NCBI GenBank assembly: GCA_950295325.1
Contig: OX485809.1
Location: forward strand, 1,924,001 to 1,988,000
DNA length: 64,000 bases
Direction of reading: 5' to 3'
Origin: Polytrichum commune
Lineage: Eukaryota; Streptophyta; Polytrichopsida; Polytrichales; Polytrichaceae
The notes under the pieces were generated by a model that ran no database searches, had not been told where the DNA came from, and worked only from the letters and a program-made list of their open reading frames with translations. Of the stretch, positions 23,416 to 34,964 are shown piece by piece. The position numbers and the translations under genes are program-made. Every line of letters starts with the position of its first letter. Position 1 is the first letter of the stretch.

Positions 23416-26400
23416 ATGGTTGATCAGGGAATTGCTGCAGCCCTGTGCTTGGCTAGCACTTTGGCGTTGGTGATGATCAGCTTCGTTCAAGGTTCGTCCA
23501 GCTACATGTACACATTCTTGAAGCACTTCAGTTGAACGCAGATTGGGAATTGATTTATTATGTTGGTCCATCATATATTGACGATGCATATTTTTATATA
23601 CTAACCTAGCTATAATCACATTGCCATTGTTTCTGTTTCATTTATCGCAAGAATAGTATTTGTCAAAGTTTATGTGATTCATGTATTTGTTGTTCCTGTG
23701 GAGGGCTAAGTGTGGTGTTATCCCCAGTTGTGATCCAATTCCATTCGTGGAGAATTGCATATTGACAGTGGAGAGAACTTCATGGACAATCTGGAAATGA
23801 ACAGGATCCTCCAAGGAAAAAACATTTCTTTCATATTGAAGCACTTCACTTGGACGTAGTTTGTAAATTGATGTATTGTGTTGGTCCAGCACTTATTTTG
23901 ACAATGCATGGCATGTATTATACACTAACATAGCTATGCACTCTGTCATTGTTTCTGAATCAATTACTGTAATATAAGTATTTATCGAGGTATGTGACTG
24001 TAGTTCTTTGTGGAGGGTTAACTTGGGTACCAAGATTATAATCCTCATTTTGAATCCATTTCCAATTCTGGAGAATTGCATATGGACAGTGGAGAGAATA
24101 TGGACATTCTGAGATGCTAAGGGTGAGTTTCCATGTAGGTTGCTTGTCCACTAGATTCTAGATAATAGTGGGTTGAAGGTGTTCACAGTGGATAAGCACA
24201 AGCTGTCAACTAACCTCATTTTGGTGGCCTACTAGAGTGTGGAGGGCCGTGGACATGGACCATTAGACTTTCATGCACTCACTAAAGCACTTTTCATCCT
24301 ACAAGTGTCGGTCACCGAAGGATTGAAGACATGTTTTAGGAGGAGAACGAGGTTTTAACCTAGAAGACGAAGTTAGTAAGTGGACCCGGATTTCAGAAGA
24401 TGAGAGTAGCTAGTTGACACATACGCACTCTACCCCACCATATTTCATCTACATTTAGGCGGTTTTGCCCTTATTCCCACTAGATCTGGTGGGCGAGCGG
24501 CCTACATGAAAACTCACCCTAAGGAAACTTGACTCGAGTTTCTCCAACTAAATCTTTTCTATTGAGCATGTCAATCAAGTTGCGCAATCGAGTTGCGCAA
24601 TCCTACCACCTCTATTTCTCTACTAATGAATAGATGCACCCGCATGTGGTGCCAACATCCCAACTTCATGTGTTCTAAAATACATAAAAATAGTTCTGAA
24701 CTCATGAATCAGTAAGAGTTGGTGAATATAAGACAAGCTGGCCTAATTCTACTCCTCATCATAAACAAACACCAAACAAACATGTGTGAGAACAGACTAT
24801 GTGCTCAAAACGTGTTACTCATTCTAGTTTCAAATTTCAACATAATCGAGAAGATCTATACATTGATCATTCATTGCTTGAGATAAGTTGCACCTTGATA
24901 ATGATTACTATATTCATACGAGCTGCAAATAGTGTGAGACAAATGGCTACAGGCACGATCTGGATTTTCTCATCATCTTGCACTGATGTTGTGATCCAAT
25001 TCCTACTAAAAGTGTCTGTCGACGACCCGCTTACCTTACATAAAGTTCCTTTTTGACATATGTCTTTACTTAAACTCCTTTGCTACGATGTGCCATTGCT
25101 ACGCAGGCACTACAATCGATATCCTCAACCAATGCACTCAAGACTTAACAGCGTGCCGAACTGATCAAGTAGACACGTCGGTGACTTGCTATGTGTTGAG
25201 CGCCAGTGGAGGGACACAATCTATCGATGTGGGAAGCACTTGGACGGGGGGCCTCTTCTGGGCTTTCCCCGCCAGCAGCGGAACAGACTCCGCAACCGGG
25301 CTCCAAGCCAAGCCTCAGGCAAATCTGGCCGAGTTCACCATCAATGCGAACGGCCAGGATTCCTATGACATTAGCAATGTGGTAAGCAGTGATCGGGGAG
25401 ATTTTTTAGCACAATCGGTTGAGATCCTAGTGTTTGCAACTCCAACCGGTTACATGTTGACATCCTTCGGTTTTTCTATATTAATTTGAGGTATATTCCA
25501 TAAATTCCTCTAAAGTGATTGGTAATTCACCTGAAGTCTTGAACTTCAACCGGTTATTTCTCAAACTCAACCGGTTCATCTGTAACTATTTGCCGGGTCT
25601 CCCCGATCATACGTGGTGAGTACTAACAATTCTAGCACTTCTCCTGTAGCCCTGCTCCGTAAACATGTGAACTCAGGTTCACATATGAACTCGTGGTTGT
25701 GCTGAAAGTGAAGCGTCTGTCTTTCACGTCAACTTCTGGCGTCGTCTCATTCTCTCTCGATCAGTTCCATATAGTTGACAATCCATGTATCTAGATAATG
25801 GTTTGCACAATTCAACTTTCCCGGTTCGCCTTCATTTTGCTGAACCTTGTAGTCTTGAAGTTCCTTAGGTATCAAGTGACTTCATATTTAGTGCAACAAT
25901 TGTTGCGTACATGCAGAAATACTGACGGGTCCTATTTTAAAATTGGAAAAAACTAGTTGTAGATGTGAACTACGTCTATCGTTGAAACACGTGTCTATTG
26001 CATGTGCGCGTCGTGTTCATGGTGAAAATCACAACTCTAGGAGCACTCGGTGCTTCAACCATATAGCCTCTTCTCAAAGTATGTATAATTAGAATTCCCA
26101 TCATATGTTTATAGCCAGTTTTCCTTTATCTGAATAGTTTGTTTTCCAAATTATGGGCATGTATCGATTGCGCAAACGGCACTGTCATACATGCATCATT
26201 TTGGAGAAACATTATGTTCATGTTTATCCAATTTGTAATTCTTGGCTTAATATGCTCGAAATTCTTCCGCAAAATGTAAAGAAAATTCAAGGTCCGTGCA
26301 CATCTATGTTTGTTCAGAGGATCATGATAATGACCTCAAAGTCTAGTTTGAAATGCAATCATGAGTTATGTCCTCAATAGTTTTACCTGCATAGTTTTAA

Positions 26401-26939
26401 TATAGTTATTGGGTAGCCAGTGAGACAAGCCCGGCGACCTTATGTGGCCAACTTCGGCCTTCCGGGAGCTAGTGGATCTAATCTACATTCAATAAAGCAA
26501 CCGAAAAGTGATGTGTCAACTTGCAGAAGGCCAAAGTTGGCTACGCTAGTGTACGTGAATGTTTGAGTGGCAAATATAGGATGCGCTTGAAAGCTACCTA
26601 ATTATGGGTGTGTGATGATCCTTGCAGAATGCATACAACCTTGGTATGCAAATAAGCTTAACCTCCATTGCTAATGGAACTCCGCCCTCAGGAACCACTT
26701 GCACATCCCCAAGCTGCGTAATCAATGACTTGAGTACCTTTTGTCAGTCGCCCAATACCCTCACCGGGATCCCCGGAGATGGTTGCTACAACACCGACGG
26801 TCCAGGAAACGTTCCCACCTCGGGCACTGAAGCTTTCGCATCTGCATGCCCTGAAGCATACTCGTACTCCAAAGACGATGCAAACCATGTGTATGGGTGC
26901 CCCACGACCAGCAACTACAAAGTCACATGGTGCCCTTAA
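23416..26939 (+). CDS. Small thaumatin-like protein (PR-5 type), 3 exons
   Basis: Exons 23416-23491, 25107-25381 and 26628-26939 join in phase to 220 residues. Exon 1 encodes only a signal peptide (MVDQGIAAALCLAS..., cleavage near SFVQG), so the product is secreted. The mature part begins 'TTIDILNQC', matching the start of thaumatin-like proteins, and contains 'YDISNV', 'FCQSPNTLTG', 'CPEAYSYSKDDANHVYGC' and the terminal 'NYKVTWCP'. Ten cysteines are visible in the mature chain, as in small TLPs, which lack part of domain II. Canonical TLPs of about 225 mature residues have sixteen. The family acts in defence and stress, some members binding beta-glucans or inhibiting fungi. Activity here is not predictable; the acidic cleft cannot be judged by eye. 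Confidence 0.85.
23516..24112 (+). repeat. Tandem duplication in intron 1 of the TLP gene
   Basis: Units about 23516-23797 and 23836-24112 (period about 320 bp) share 'ttgaagcacttca-ttg-acg', 'atgttggtcca', 'tgacaatgcat', 'ctaacatagctat', 'cattgtttctg', 'gtggagggtta' and 'ggagaattgcatat-gacagtggagagaa'. The copies are diverged, with small indels. Confidence 0.85.
24121..24519. mobile_element. Tourist-like (PIF/Harbinger) MITE, 399 bp
   Basis: Inverted termini GGGTGAGTTT-CATGTAGG continue for about 35 bp with a few mismatches. They are flanked by the 3-bp duplication TAA (24118-24120, 24520-24522). A TWA duplication and GGG start are typical of PIF/Harbinger-derived Tourist elements. It is non-coding, lies within intron 1 of the TLP gene and immediately follows the tandem duplication. 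Confidence 0.85.
25444..25576. promoter_or_regulatory. Cluster of three AACCGGTT palindromes in TLP intron 2
   Basis: Perfect AACCGGTT occurs at 25444-25451, 25548-25555 and 25569-25576, within 200 bp after the exon 2 donor. This octamer is the core bound by CP2/Grainyhead-type factors. Whether it acts here is unknown. Confidence 0.35.
26445..26543. repeat. Short inverted repeat upstream of TLP exon 3
   Basis: Arms TGGCCAACTTCGGCCTTC (26445-26462) and GAAGGCCAAAGTTGGCTA (26526-26543) are near-perfect complements around a loop of about 63 bp. The hairpin lies 85 bp before the exon 3 acceptor and could fold in the pre-mRNA. Confidence 0.6.
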
Positions 26940-28593
26940 TTGAGAGACCACCAAATCCAGTTTGACATGAGCCTATCACTAGCAACCTTAAGAGGAAAGA
27001 CTCTTCATTTATGCTTGCTTCCTCCAAAAGGTGGCGTTTGAATATCTATCTATATGTCACTTGTGGAAATTGACATGCAAATTATATGCGGTCCTAACCA
27101 CATGTGTTAACGTGGGTTGTTAACCATCCACTTGCTCTCTACTTGTGTAATGTCATATGGGCCAAAGGTGACATGAACCACAGGACTAATCTGTAGTTCA
27201 TAGTGTGGTTTAGATGCTTTTTTCCAGGTCCTCCTACTTCTTGAGTCCCTTGACTATTGAAAAAATTATAGCTCGTCCTCTATCTTTGTAGTGTGAGTTT
27301 CGCCCGGCATGTTGTGATCTTGCTGTGGTGGATCCACAGTGCAAAGTTAATCATAAATAAAAACAATGTTATATTAATTTTTGTATATTATTGTTGACTC
27401 GTTACTTCAAAATCTCAAATCTGTCAGTGATTTGGGGGAGGTGTTCAAATTTAATGGTGTGATACATATGTATACTTGTTATACTGAGAGCAATGTGTGT
27501 TAGACTAGGTTAAACATTAGATCAGAGTGAATTTGCACTAGCTACGGCATTCCATGGTTATATTTTCAGGGTTCACATGAAAGATCGAAGGAACGCATGT
27601 TGCTTAATAATTTTATGATGATCCCAATGTTGCCACCAACATGAACTATGATCGCATTAGTGTTGCTTACTTTTTGAGTCTGTCGAAGTTTAAATGTAAT
27701 CCCAAAACATGCGTCACAAGAATCAAAGGGGCCCGGAGACTAATGCCTCCTTCCAAAAGTGAACACTTATGACGGCCGTGGACAAGCCGGCGAGCACCTA
27801 ACTTATCTCTCCCAAGGGCAAATCTTTAGATTCCCACATGGTTCATTAAAAAATCACAAGGTTCCTTTTTGTCATGGCCAAGTTACACATTGCATCCTGC
27901 AATGCATAAATGCCCAAGAAGCTAAAAAATGGGTTGCAAGTGTTTTTCAAAGATATATTTCCCATGGTAATTTTTTTTTTTTCTTGTTTTTTTTTCTTCC
28001 ATCTTGACATAATAAAGTTTTGCACCATCTAGATCAAAATCTTATCTCAATGACTCTAAGTGGTATGGATCTTGAAGTGGTTGAGACCTTTTATTGTATT
28101 TTTTTACATGATTAATTTTTTTAGGAAAGTAATAATAGAGGAGGATGGGAGCTGAGAGAAGATGGGTAGGGCCTCCTGGTTAGTGGAAGGTGGCATTCAT
28201 GGAGCTTTGTGGCTTCGGATAGGTGGCGGCCAAAATAATGGCAGCCCCCTTGTCACTGTGTGAACCCAAATATTTTAACACATGTTTTTCGTGGTCCCCA
28301 AATTTGTTTCAATATTTGGCCCCTTTTAGCCCTAATAAAGGATGGTGTGTGGTAGTCATATTGCCACTCCAACCCCCTAATTAACCTACATCACTCCAAC
28401 CACTTCAGCCTCCTCAACTATAATGAAGACCATATTCTCCATGTTAGATTGGTATATAGGTGAATACATGACATTCATAACATTATTTAGCAGAATGGTT
28501 GTGTTCCATTCTATTCTTAGCATCTAAGAGGGGCCTCCACTATCTTACCTTCATGAGAAGAAACTTAGAAAATAAGAAGAAATTGACACCGGT
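26940..28593. other. Intergenic DNA
   Basis: No gene is supported. It contains the TLP 3' flank and a T-rich run at about 27967-27992. Short open frames look non-coding. Confidence 0.5.
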
Positions 28594-28601
28594 ACGAATA
28601 A

Positions 28602-28942
28602 CTCGGGGGGGGCAGTGTGTTGAAAAGTTAAGGATATAGGTGCGAACAACCACTATTTTATAGGGGGGTATTACTGTCAATTCTATTCTTTTTTTCACAT
28701 GCTATCATTATGTAAATTTCTACTTTGGGTTAATAGAAAAATGGCTTGCATTACTTATAATTCCAAATCACCTATTATTCCATACCCTATAGTACTTTAA
28801 AGATGTCATGTGCTATTTTTGATACCCTATATTACTCTTAAGTCCATTTATAATTTTTAGCCCCCATGTTTTTAAAATACCCTATCATTTGTTCGCACGT
28901 ATATTGCTACTCCAACCAATGACTACCCCCCCCCCCCCCGAG
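28602..28942. mobile_element. hAT-like MITE, copy 3 (341 bp)
   Basis: Inverted termini CTCGGGGGGGG... and ...CCCCCCCCCGAG are flanked by the perfect 8-bp duplication ACGAATAA (28594-28601, 28943-28950). Inverted subterminal blocks 'GTGCGAACAA' and 'ATAGGG-GTATT' match copies 1 and 2. The G run is 8 on the left and the C run about 14 on the right, so the termini have slipped since insertion. It is non-coding. Confidence 0.88.
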
Positions 28943-28950
28943 ACGAATAA

Positions 28951-30625
28951 TGAATAGTGTCAGTATGAATAATAAGAATATTGTGAATAATGTTGGTACT
29001 TTCAATGATATTGTTGTTGTGAATAACATTTGCAATGATAATGTTGTGTTAATAATATTTTCAATGAATAATACTACGATGAACAATGTTTCCCATGAAG
29101 AGGGCCGGGAGTATGACTCCACCCAAATTTCCAATTGTCAGCATGAATGTATTAATAATAAAAGAATATTCTTACTTTGTTCATGGGCCCCGCATAATAT
29201 AATTGACAAATTCCAAGGTCATAAAACTGACCCACATGGTTGGGTTATGTTTTTACAATAATCACCATCAATAATGGTATCAAAGAACTAGCCCATGAGT
29301 ATCAAAATTGTAATATCAATCAAATGTTGATAATTGATGGGTATCTCAAGGTGACAAAATCTTTGCATACCTGAGAAATTACTTGGTTAATTATTCCACA
29401 TCATGCATTTAATACTAGAGCGGTTTTATCTAGGTATGAGGTTTCTTGCATGGTACGTGTATACAATTGAATGGTATTGAAGATAAAATTCTCAAATACC
29501 TATAACCTGGTATTAAAAAAATGTAAAATCCTCAATTTAGATACTTGAAGGGTATCAATAAAAGACTATGCCGATCCAACACTAGTATTGTCCTTCTTGG
29601 GCGATTTAAAAAATAAATTTGGGAGTATTATGAAATTAAAAAAATTCCATTGAAACCACCTACATAAGACGGTATAATCCTTACTCTGAAGATTGGTGAA
29701 ACATAATCAATGCAAGAGGTCCAAACGGTCTCCATGAAGAGAAGGAATTGTGGTATACAAATGTACCTCTCATTCATCCAACATAAAAAATAAAAAATAA
29801 AAAATAAAAAAACTGACCCCCCATAAGGTTGTGGCCGATTCATCTCAAATGACTTAAACTAGACTAATTTGGGATTCAAAAAGCTATTTCTAGTGTCAAA
29901 TCAACTGAAGAAACTCCCCTCTCGGATGCATACTATTTTAGGGCTTTTATCTTGGATGAATTGGAGGTACGCTCATATGCGAAAATTCCTCTTTTCATCT
30001 CCCACACACGTCGGTAAAAGAAACACCGAATACTACTATAGTATATTTATTCCATCACCGGATGATATGTATGGATGAAATCCTACTAAAAAAATGGATG
30101 CAAATGTGGAGAAACCCCCTGCTGATGGATGATCAAGCGGTTCTGCCAGGCAGGAAATTCATTCTGTAATTTCCTGAGCACTCAATACATCAATTTTGAC
30201 TGTCTTAGCAGATTCTAATCTCCTACGACTCATTAACATGGCGACGATTGCCACTTTGATTGTACCCCTAAAAAGAAAAATCTGACTGTATTTCACTCAT
30301 TGCATAAGCTCAGAGAATCAGGAAGAAGGGAGTTGTTGAGAGAGCATCACCGGAAGATTTTCTTGCCAGGTTGGCTGCATTTGGATGCGTATAGCTCAGG
30401 ATTGCAGTTCAATCAACTGGAGGTGAGATTCTCCCTACTTGCGGTAACTTACCGGTATTGTTCCACAAAAAATTTAAGTTAGGACGAGCTGAAACCCAAT
30501 AGCTCAGCTGGGGTGATCAATTGCCATTTGCAATCTTGCAGCAATCCCTTCTGTGTCGATCAGGGTTTGGGGGTTTAGGATTCTCGTAGAAAGATTGAGT
30601 GTATCATCACTTGCTTGCAATCACA
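28951..30625. other. Intergenic DNA
   Basis: No gene is recognised. It includes a short A5T-type microsatellite (four to five 'aaaaaat' units) at about 29786-29812 and a small 8-bp-arm hairpin 'aggaaatt...aatttcct' near 30150-30175. Confidence 0.45.
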
Positions 30626-31131
30626 ATGTCCAGGTTGAAATTCACCTATATGCATCGAAACACATCCCGTGGCTCATGGTACTTCTGGGCTAAGTCTCTT
30701 GAATTGCTGCCTACACATGTTTGAATGGTAGCCCAAGTTCCTCTATGTATTTTTTGCCACATACGTGGGGTTCGGTCCTCCAAGGACCGTTAGAGCTCTC
30801 TTCAACCTGCTCATTGCTAGATATACACCTGTTTTCTTACATCTCCATGTGATGCTATGTCTCGATAACTCTGCATCAACAATTTCTTGATCCTGTCAGT
30901 CTCGTAGCAGAAATTTTTGCACTCATAAATGTCCAGGTTGAGTGTGCATCGAAACACATCCCGTGGCTCATGTCACTTCTGGGCTAAGTGAGTTTCTTGA
31001 GTTGCTGCCTACACATGTTTGAATGGTGACCCAATTTCCTTCTATACACTTGCTTTCTTACATCTCCAGGTGATGTGATGTTATGTCTCGATAGCTCTGC
31101 ATCAACAATTTTTTTGATCCTGTCAGTCTCA
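30626..31131 (+). repeat. Tandem duplication upstream of the SDR gene
   Basis: Units 30626-30905 and 30929-31131 (offset about 303 bp, the second shortened by internal deletion) share 'atgtccaggttga', 'gcatcgaaacacatcccg', 'tggctcatg', 'cacttctgggctaagt', 'gctgcctacacatgttt', 'cttacatctcca-gtgatg', 'tatgtctcgata-ctctgc' and 'tgatcctgtcagtctc'. It lies about 0.9-1.4 kb before the SDR start codon, in its likely promoter or leader. Confidence 0.88.
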
Positions 31132-32031
31132 GCCATCAACCGCCACCAATTTCAGCATGGGCCACCGAGACGTGGTGGCAGAGGGAAGAATGAGCCGTCT
31201 GTTGCAACACCTTGATCCGCAGCTGCCTTACAAGCGCAGCACTGCATCGCTCAGCAATATTGGTAAGATCGTTGATGCAATAAAACGGTTATTTAATCCC
31301 TCGGGTCCTTTGTTCAGGGAAGAGAATGCGGTTCGGTGTCGATCAATTTTGAGGTTGTGGGATTAGGTTTGACTTGCAATCTTGAAGTTTTTATCACAGA
31401 TACTTGATAATTATGTGCAGAGTTCTCTGCCCTTGTGATGTAAAAAAGTAGTGTATAACTTTTGGTCCTAACAAATTTGGCCGAGGTTCCTCTCCTTGGA
31501 CATCTAATATACATTTTGGAAAGGGTGAAACTGCAAAGGCGTATGAGCGTTGATGCAATCGTCGTTTCAAAGTTCCATAAACATCACCATTCCAAAGTTC
31601 CAAAATGCTCTCCATGGCAAGGATGTTTAGCGGATTGTGGGAGATGGTCTGAGACATGCTTTCATATGCATGGGTGCAACGGGCCCAAACTAGTTACTGT
31701 ACATTTGAGCTAGGGTTTCCAGCTCACATGTTACTCGGGGGGAAGAGGGGTTTTAGGGAGCATTCTCTGGTAGAGACTGTGCCCAATCCCATCATGTTTG
31801 CGCCATTTGATGCACTCTTGAATGGCTGCAAGTCATTTTTGAGAACCATTCCAATCGCGATAATTCGCAAGTTATGCCTGTTTGTGACCATCCATGGCAC
31901 CGGGTTGCCATGAATATGGTTTTGGGTGTTTGAGGTTGTGTTGATCCATTTACAGAGTTTTTTAAGCACATCACAAAATCATTTGTAGAGTGCCAGGTTT
32001 GGAGTCATGCCAAGGACAGAAGGAGGGCGAG

Positions 32032-34964
32032 ATGGCGGCAGGTCATAAGATAGAGGATGGTGAAGCAAAGGCTAGTGAAAGACCGCGTGTGATTCTTGTC
32101 GTAGGAGCAGGAGATGCTACTGGGGGGGCTGTGGCAAAAAGGTTTGCAAAAGAAGGTTATGTTGCATGCCTTGTGCGAAGGAATGCGAGTAAATTGGATG
32201 CCCTTGTGCAGCAAATCCTGCAAGAAGGAGGCAAGGCACATGGAATTGGAGTCGACGCACGCAAAGAAGGTACGAAGTTCTTGAAGCTTGGATTCAAGTA
32301 AAAATGGACTAAAGCATTCTCCAAAACTAATAATGTATCTGAGAGGGTTTCAAGACATGCACATTGCAAAAAAAATGGTGGGAAGTAATTATGATGAGAG
32401 CCCTAATTATACATGCTTTGAGAAGCAATGTGGTTAAATAATCACTCTAGATGTGTATTATTACACAAATAGGACAGTGTGCATGCCACTAAAATGTGTC
32501 TATAACAAGAGATGCAAATCCCCATATATGACTAGTTTGTGCCATTCTATCATAAGGTCCACTGATAGAAGTTCATATATACAACTTCATCATGTCCAAA
32601 TTCATCCATAAGCTTTGCATTAGTCTAGATATACTCTAAACCTAATCTTCAGTAAGTGGGTATATATATTTGTCAAAATGGCTTATCTTACACATTGTGA
32701 ATGATGAAAAGGTGGTACCCTTCCTGCAACATTTCATGAATCATTTGAAGTAAGGGCTTTGGATTCAAGATAACTTTTAGAACTAGCAATTGGATGTGAG
32801 GAGCCCAGTCATAGTTTGTTATAAGCACCAGCCTACCGAGCCACAATGGCGGTGAGGTAGGTACTGGGCGCATGCTATGGTCAATGGCAAAGCAACAAGT
32901 GTCCATTACTGGTTGTAATGATCAGGTCATGACAAGATCATCAATTACGGGTGATAATGTGCCTCCTTGTATCCAATTGGAATAACCATGTCAACAAAAT
33001 TACTTGGCCTGACCATTACGTATCAGGATTGTATCTTTTTGAGAGATGATAATTAGCACTCCGATTAAGGAGACTTGCAGTCTGAGTCCATCTTTAGGCT
33101 CATCCACTTCCACCGTTTGAAAATGTAGTCATGAATTGCTCTTGTTTTCCATTCCCATCTGTAAATGTTTGTGACATGCCCACGCATTTACAAGACATCC
33201 TAGATGTGGGCTGAAAAGCTTGTATTATGGGCAAATATGTAGATCAGGTAGTGACACTCGTGGAGCAGATCGAGAGGGATGTGGGCGAAATCAAGGTGCT
33301 AGTATTTAACATTGGCGCAAATGTAAATTTCAGCATACTGGAAACGACTTCCAGAGTGTATCAAAAGGTACAAATTAAATTCATCTAAGTTGTTTTCAAG
33401 GCTACTACGCGTTGCTTACTCAATGGCAATTCTTTGTACTTTGAGGAAGAAACTCTTTGATTAATTCTTGAAGACAAACTATCTTTCAAGAGTCCAAACA
33501 GTTTGGGTTGACTGTGGCCACTGCAAATATCAAAGCAAGGAACACATTTCGATTGAATACGAGTATATAGAATAATGTAGTAATCTTATACTGTGATTTA
33601 CTTTCAAATCAAAGGTCTGGGAGATGGCATGCTTTTCTGGATTCCTTGCTGGTCGTGAGGTAGCCAAGCACATGGTTGCTCGCAAAAATGGAACAATCAT
33701 TTTCACTGGAGCAACTGCTAGCATAAGAGGAGGTTCCGGTTATGCTGCTTTCTCAGGTGAGTCATTTTTCTGCATAGAGCAACTAAAATTTTGTATTTTA
33801 GTTTCTCTGGCTCCATTTTTTAGGGATAAGGGGAGATAAGGTGCATTGATGGCATCTACAACTACTCTACCTTGCTTAACTACGATACACGGTGGAATTG
33901 GAAGTAGAGGCGATGGTTGTAGTGTACTTCGAATTTATTTTGTTTAAAGTCATTGTTTGGCACCAGGAGAGAACTTCAGGGCCAAAGGATGGCAGAGGAT
34001 TTGCAGGAGGCAATTATTATTAAGACAAGCTTTCCACTAGAATCTATAAATTGTCTGTCTCCATTCCACGGATTGCACCACTAGGAGGATGATCATTGAG
34101 AAAAGGGAAAAGAGCATTGGGGTTCCACACTGACATGAGAAGGGCATGTTGGACAGCTGTGATTTAAAAGCGCGTGCTTTTGGTATGGCAGAGGGGTTAC
34201 TGCCTACCTCTTAATAGATGTGCCAATTAGAGTGTTTTGAGGTTGGTTTGATGTCAAGGGGGAATATAGGAGGTTGGTATTTCTCGAGTTTGCAGTTACT
34301 AAGAACCATAAATGAAGGATATTTAGTCACATTTTGGTCTAGGGATGTCATGAAGGTTGATGTGCGAGGCAGGAATATAAGTCTAAAATTGTTTCAATAG
34401 ATGGTTGGTGGATGGCGACACAAACTCAATTATCACTGAGATGAAATCCACTCTTCAGCTTACAGGAGTAGTTGTGCATAAACCAACTTTTTTGGTAGTC
34501 GTGGTTGAACTTGGACCTGAACCACAACTACAACAACTCGAGTAGGTCTGTATAAACACACCTTCAGAGGTTGATGTCACATCTCCTGCCTGTACTTTCA
34601 TCAACATAGGTATATTTTCCCAGCTCAGATTTTCTTCCAAAAACGTTCCTATGTTCTTTTCTGGCTAGGGTGTTACTGAATGTATGCCAACTTTTCAGGT
34701 GCAAAATTTGGCCTTCGAGCATTGGCACAAAGCATGGCTCGGGAGTTGGGTCCCAAGGGCATTCATGTTGCACATGTGATCATTGATTCGCCCATTGATA
34801 CCCCGTGGGTGCGAGGCATGATTGTCGACGCTTCTTCGTTGATAGAGAGAGGGGGGATGGTTTCTCCGCAAGATATTGGTGAGGTCTATTGGCAAATACA
34901 TCAGCAACCAAGGACTGCATGGACCCATGAAATGGATGTGAGACCATGGATTGAAACTTGGTAG
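32032..34964 (+). CDS. Short-chain dehydrogenase/reductase-like protein, 4 exons
   Basis: Exons 32032-32269, 33243-33367, 33615-33756 and 34699-34964 join in phase to 256 residues; the ATG at 32032 has context gcgagATGGCG. The chain has a Rossmann start 'VVGAGDATGGAVAKRFA' (residues 23-39), 'NIGAN' at 102-106 in place of NNAG, 'TGATASIRGG' at 152-161, and 'AAFSGAKFGLRALAQSMARE', then 'GPKGIHVAHVIID'. Spacing identifies K171 as the active-site Lys, but the residue four before it, normally Tyr, is F167. As I recall, bacterial homologues with this 'GAKF-LRALAQSMARELGP' block also lack the Tyr, so this may be a subfamily trait rather than damage. NAD(P) binding is likely; classical oxidoreductase activity is doubtful. 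Length is normal for an SDR. No signal peptide is seen. Confidence 0.85.

Noticed and set aside
28950-29261. Asn-rich open frame (NNKNIVNN...)
   Set aside because: Low-complexity AAT-type repeat translated in frame, starting in the MITE target-site duplication; no domain or splice context.
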